In this document: one piece after another, positions 59,192 through 64,000 of the stretch | Layout: each line of letters begins with the position of its first letter | Position numbering within the stretch: position 1 is the stretch's first letter | From: Triglochin maritima | Taxonomy: Eukaryota > Streptophyta > Magnoliopsida > Alismatales > Juncaginaceae | DNA: 64,000 nt | Direction: 5' to 3' | NCBI GenBank assembly: GCA_963682175.1 | Contig: OY821771.1 | Coordinates: 10,725,001-10,789,000, forward strand | The notes under the pieces: generated by a model | The model's database searches: none | Seen by the model: only the letters and a program-made list of their open reading frames with translations | Told to the model about the DNA's origin: nothing | Position numbers and translations under genes: made by a program

Positions 59192-60200
59192 TATTCCTCT
59201 GTGAAACTTCTTCGGAAAAAAATTGAAGTTTCAGCTGCACATGATAAAGAATTCATTGAATCACGATTATAAGGAAGAACAGGACGACAACACACAGCAG
59301 GGTGACACTCATATTATCCTTACAACAAGATAAAGCATTTGGCAGATGCATGCAAACCCAGAACAAGATCGCCACATGAAATAATTCACATCCAAAGAAA
59401 GTTCACAATTCTCTTCATGGTATCCACAAAATATATTTCGAAGTAACCATTTTTATTCAGATTTCCTCTAAAACATAATTCGGATAACAAAACCAACTAC
59501 TTCCAAGTTCCAACATAGCATAACAATTGAAATTGGAAATGCAAGTATACCTACAATTACAACGGGAAAAAACTTAAATAACCACATTACCACAAAAAAA
59601 CCCTTCAAAGGCCACAACTTTAAGCAATAATTCTTGTAAAACCAACCATATCTACAGGAATTCCTGTAACAACGCTAATGCAAGTCCAAGAGAAAATAAA
59701 ATCAAAACCAACGCATGAATTGCAGATATTATCCCCAAAATCAGAACCAATCACATTCCAAACCACCAAAACAAGCCCAAGAACGCCACCAAACGAGAAC
59801 CACACCAAAACCAGCAACGAAACCCCATCAAGAACCAAAACACCTCAGCAAAATCCTAGCTTTCGCGATAAACGACGAAAAATGAGCTGGAAAACGCCGG
59901 GAAGCGCCGTTTTCGCTAGGGTTTGCGGCGAATCGAGGGGAGGGGGTCGAATTAGGGTTAGCGGAAGGCGAATCGAGGGATTACCGGCGGATTGGGGCCG
60001 GACTTGGAGGATTTGGGAACGACAGACGCCTTGGCTTCGCTCCTTCTTCTCCTCCTCCTCTCTCTTAGTGTTGTGTTCTTCCTTTTGCTTTTGCTTTTGC
60101 TTTTGGTTTTTGGGTTTCCCCCTTCGGAATGGAGGAATTGCGGAGAGGTCCCTGTACTTCAGTCAAACGAAGGCAGTGCGCTGCCGCCAACGACGTGAAG
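59192..60200 (-). promoter_or_regulatory. TOP1 5' UTR with leader intron
   Basis: A good acceptor (ATGTGCAG/CTGAAAC, exon from 59234) lies 43 bases before the ATG and a good donor (CCGCCG/GTAATCC, exon end 59985) lies upstream. This predicts a 750-base leader intron and a first non-coding exon reaching roughly 60200, which holds a purine-rich GGAGGAGGAG tract and AAAAGCAAAAGC repeats. The transcription start is not defined. Confidence 0.55.
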
Positions 60201-60211
60201 TTTTTTTTTAA

Positions 60212-62348
60212 TCACCCAGAATTTTCTAGCACCCGCCCTACTTTGTGAGTTGAGCAGCAATTCCAAATTGAGGGTGACCCAACATCGGAACACTCAAGAT
60301 GTATTTTTTGTGTGCTCACTGGATGTTCAATCCTAAGACCTGAGGGTATAATTTCACACCCTCAACATGTTGCACTACACTTCGGGGGCACCACTTGAAG
60401 TTGAGATTCGAGAACATCTGTCTTTATAATTTGGGGATTTGGGATTTAACACTAAGATTTGAAGATGAAGTTGAAGGGATTTCGAATGATACAAGGGAAT
60501 TAATGGTTTTACGTTACATTGTCGATCGTCGTTAGAAGGTTACTAAAAATTTGTTCTTATCTTATGTTGTTTGTGTCTTCCGTTTCATGAGGATTATTTT
60601 GAAAATAGAAGTAGTTAATTCAATCTTTTTTATCAAAGTTGAGATATCAGTTGAGATAAGGCAAATCATGTTATCTAACCACTTGGCCATTCGAAGTTAT
60701 ACAAATATTATTCGGAAAAAGCACTAAATTACATATGTACAGTAAAACTCAGGACTTTTGTTTGTGATTTAACATCTAACACCGAGAATTACATCTAAAT
60801 TTGAATTTTTATTATTATTTACCGTAAGTAAAATTGTTTTCATGGAATAGAATTAAAAAAATTATTAGCATAAAAGAGACTTCTCAAAAATGGTCACGAT
60901 GAAGAACCAGACCTCACTTTTACCATAATAAATGTCTTATCAGTGAACACCCGGACATATTCACGTACCAAAGTTATAATTAGTTTAATTAATTTAACTA
61001 TCAATGAAACTACATTAATCCAAAATTGAAGCTTGCTAATCTAAGCTTCATTTTGAACACCTTTATTCACTTTTGCACCTAATTCGAATTTTACATTCTC
61101 GTTTGAGATATTGTTTGTGTCCCAAACAGATTGCAGCAGCTGAAGAGTTGTGGAGTTTGAGAGTAGAAAAGTTTATATAAGATTCAATATACTCTCAAAG
61201 AAAATAGGACAAAATCTGGAGAAACCCTAAGCCTAAGCCTAAGCGATCTCGAAGTTTTCAAGGAATTCTTAAAAAAATGGTGATCAGGTGATGTGTCAAA
61301 AAATTGTTGTGCATCTTCCACAACAACATAAATGGCGAAATCAGTGCATCTTTCTTTTTGTGTTCCTCGCTCTTATTCTTGACCAAATTAGGATCATCCG
61401 ATCATATGATGCCACACCAAAGAATCAAAACTCAGAGAATGCATAAAGCACATAAATCACATAAATGGCATGGTCTTAATCCAGCATCTTTCTCAATGTG
61501 GTCTGTGGTGGTCATTTTTGCGATCCTACGCTTGCTTCGCAGTTTGTTGCGGCATGCACGTACAACTTCATGCAACATTTTGCGTGTGCATGCGAAGACG
61601 ATCTTGTTGCACATGTTTGTGTCACCTTCTTGCCTGTAGTGTATAATTAACCATCAAATGGATTCTCCTAAAATCTCACGAAACAGAGGATTCATTGTGC
61701 AAAACTAATTTCATTAACTTCGGGAATATTATCTCAAAGGTTGATTAGATTTGAAAGTGATATGATTCTAATACGTGCTCGGGTTAATTAATTTGTACAC
61801 TGAATAGTGATTACGACCAGAATTTATTCATCTCCCCGTTACTGTAGTTTTTTTTAAGTATTACGATTTTTTAGTTTAAGTCCAAAGACATACCTCACGT
61901 GGTCAAAATCAGTCTCTAATCTTGATTAATTCAAGACTATAAATCCACCAAGCAACTAGTCTCAGTCAAAACTAGCAAGAGATCCCGTGTGTTGCACGGT
62001 TGTGGTAAATAAGATTTTCATTTTAATATTTTTTATGTCATCATGTTATTATTGATTTTGCTATGATTTTATTGGAAATATGCAAGTATTTAACAACATT
62101 CATTATACCCAAACAATTGAAAAAAAAAGGATTAAAAACACGAAAAATATAATATAAAAAAGTATCCATATAATGCTACAATTTGATCCATAAATATTTC
62201 AAAACTCTAAAAGAAAACAACAACAAAATATTCCGAATAAAAACAATGAAATATATATTGTTTAAACATTAATTTTTTAGTACTATCTCCACATTACTAC
62301 TAATAACTATAAAAACAATCATTTAGTTTATGTCTTGTACACAGTTTA
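60212..62348. other. intergenic sequence upstream of TOP1
   Basis: No supported gene. The 111-codon frame at 61304-61639 has no family resemblance and no exon-like context. Confidence 0.4.
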
Positions 62349-64000
62349 TGTTAGAACCTAATCCTAAGTAATTAGGTTAATTGGGTTTAAACTAATCCTA
62401 ATCCTCCTTTGGATATATTTGTTAGGTGAAAGCTTCTGTTTGCTGAGGAGAGGTGAAGTGTATTGCTGTGATTGGTTGTTTGTGAGGTGAGTAGGTTTAA
62501 AAGCCAAACCCATCTCTCTCTTCTTCTTTTTTTTGTCTCTCTCAAATCCATCTCCCTCTCAGTTGCTGAGTTCGTCGTGGTGTTGCCGTCGACGATGAAG
62601 TAGAGGATTCAGTGAAGTTGTCAAGTGCACGTGATTTTGTCGGGGAAAGAGTTCGCCGGAGAAGAAATCGTGTGGTGGAGATTGTTGTTGGTCTTCAAAC
62701 ATTCAAGGTATGTCAAGATTCTAGTTAAGACTCATTCGAGGTGTGTGAGTGGTGGATTTAGTCGACGGTGGTTGTTAGGCTCGTCGGATGTTGCTGAACA
62801 GCAAGTTTCTGCTGAATAATGGTCGACCGATGCTAGTGTAAGTGCGGGTTTTAGCCTTGCACCGGTCGAACGATGCCTTTGGGCGGTCAACCAGTTTTGT
62901 GTTTTAGGCAAGCCCTGGTGTATTTTGGTCGACCGGGTCCCCTTTGCCGTTCGACCGATTATACTGTACTAAGTCAGTTGGGAGTGTACTTTCTAAACGG
63001 TCGACCGCTCTTTTGATATGTTCGACCGATTGTACCTGTAGCTAAGTCGGTTGTGGCCTAGACCTTCTAAACGGTCGACCGCTTTCTGATTTGTTTGATT
63101 GATGACTGTTGGATTGGTTTGGACAGAGCGCAGACTGTCTGGACGGTCGACCGATTGTTGTTTTGTTCGACCGATGTTTCCTGGACTTGTCTGGACAGAG
63201 CGTGGACAATCCAAACGGTCGACCGCTATTGACCTTTTGTTCGACCAGTCACTTAGTTAACTAAATTGTTGGTGTGACCGTTATGTGTGGGATCGACCGT
63301 TGTTTCTAATCCAAAAGGATGATCAGTTGGCGACTTTAGGTCGACCGATAGAAGCTGAGAATGAGTCGTGAGTCCCAATTATTTTTGGTTGACTAGGTCT
63401 CCTTTGTCGTTCGACCGTTAGGACGTTTCTTATTGTTGTTGTGGCGTAGACCATCCAAACGGTCGACCTCCCGTGACCCTTTGTTTGACTGATTGGTCAT
63501 TTTTTCGTTTGTTGGTTCGACCAGTCGAGGAGACGGTCAAGCTCTTGTGCGTTCCTGGAGGGAACCGGACGACCGGTATGCCTATTTTGGTCGACCGTTT
63601 CTACTCAGTTTGGTTTTTCTGTGTTGTGGGATCAGCTTTGAGGGCAAAGGGTCTCCGACCTTTTGGGGCGACGGTACGGACATTCCGGCCTGATAGTGAT
63701 CGGTGGTGAGTTGTAGGTCTACGGATCGGGTTGTGATTGTTGCTAAACCGTGACTCCAGTATATGAGGCAAAACCGTGGCTCCGGTATATAAGGAAAAAT
63801 GTGGCTCCAGTGATAGAGGCAAAATTGTGGCTCCGGTGATAAATGCAAATGTTGTGACTTTACAGTTTGTTGTGCTTATGCCTTGTTGCTTTATTGCTAT
63901 CATTGTTTCATTTATGTGTTTAGGGTTTGACATACGGATACGGGGTCCCCTTATGGAAACTCGGGCATAGTGACATGTTTACTTTTCAGGTCGTGATCGG
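62349..64000 (+). repeat. start of an LTR-like sequence running off the window
   Basis: It begins TGTTAGAACC. A possible TATA (GGTTTAAAAGCC) lies near 62487-62502, followed by a strongly CT-rich leader (62505-62560), then a GGTCGACC-rich tandem array. At 63560-63605 the reverse complement resembles 1435-1475 of the window (TCGACCAAAATAGGCA[A/T]ACCGG), linking it to the LTR-like sequence at the left edge. The other LTR and the coding part must lie beyond 64000. Confidence 0.45.
62820..63605. repeat. degenerate tandem repeat, about 72-bp period, with paired GGTCGACC sites
   Basis: CGGTCGACC occurs at 62998, 63072, 63144 and 63216 (spacings 74, 72, 72), with related sites near 62927, 63291, 63342, 63457 and 63588. 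Each unit carries a second site (GTTCGACCGA or similar) about 22-25 bases later. I count about 19 such sites in 780 bp. Confidence 0.75.

Noticed and set aside
61304..61639. 111-codon frame upstream of TOP1
   Set aside because: Composition is like translated intergenic DNA, no domain or conserved motif, and no splice or promoter context.
62820..63605. Regularly spaced short repeats resembling a CRISPR array
   Set aside because: The repeat is an imperfect 8-10 bp palindrome in a roughly 72-bp degenerate tandem unit within plant LTR-like DNA, with no cas genes; eukaryotic context.

Overview
This is plant nuclear DNA, most likely from a eudicot. The evidence is intron-rich genes with GT-AG junctions, plant-type NUP88 and DNA topoisomerase I proteins, plant LTR-retrotransposon lineages (Tekay/Del-like and Athila-like Ty3/gypsy, and Ty1/copia), and hAT and Mutator-like DNA transposons. 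I cannot name the species. I see no CRISPR array, operon, rRNA or complete tRNA gene.

Three host genes can be built exon by exon. (1) A small secreted cysteine-rich peptide precursor, minus strand, 25177-27715: two exons, 75 aa, with a Mutator-like element in its intron. (2) NUP88 (MOS7 in Arabidopsis), plus strand, 37814-46960: nine coding exons, 792 aa, with a minisatellite in intron 1 and a decayed hAT element in intron 3. (3) TOP1, minus strand, 53018-59191: fifteen coding exons, 904 aa, all five catalytic residues present, a hAT-type MITE in intron 12 and a leader intron. NUP88 and TOP1 converge; a decayed hAT element lies between them. All exon joins were made by keeping frame and matching remembered family proteins, so they are predictions.

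The rest is mostly transposons, several nested. 1-17036: a decayed Tekay-like gypsy element (minus strand) is split by an 11.2 kb Athila-like element (5325-16511, target duplication AACAC). That element carries a 170-bp hAT-type MITE inside its reverse transcriptase (10642-10811, target duplication TATGAAAG). 17377-21646: a structurally complete hAT-Tip100-like transposon whose transposase frame is broken by one in-frame TGA. 22860-24450: a relic of an Ac-like hAT. 31.3-35.9 kb: an LTR-like segment, then a 5'-truncated copia element on the minus strand. About 36.7-37.1 kb: a MULE transposase relic. 48255-52484: a BED/DUF659 hAT element with its own nested 762-bp MITE. 62.35 kb to the window end: the start of another LTR-like sequence holding a roughly 72-bp tandem repeat.

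The most unusual observations are an inverted, rearranged copy of the NUP88 intron 3/exon 4 junction (with the end of the intronic hAT) about 14.5 kb upstream of the gene; a duplicated, in-frame second splice donor after NUP88 exon 1; clusters of the palindrome GGTCGACC in four separate LTR-like regions; and an open 291-codon extra frame downstream of the Athila-like integrase. I found no convincing new multi-gene system; the novelty is mainly in transposon-host gene interactions.
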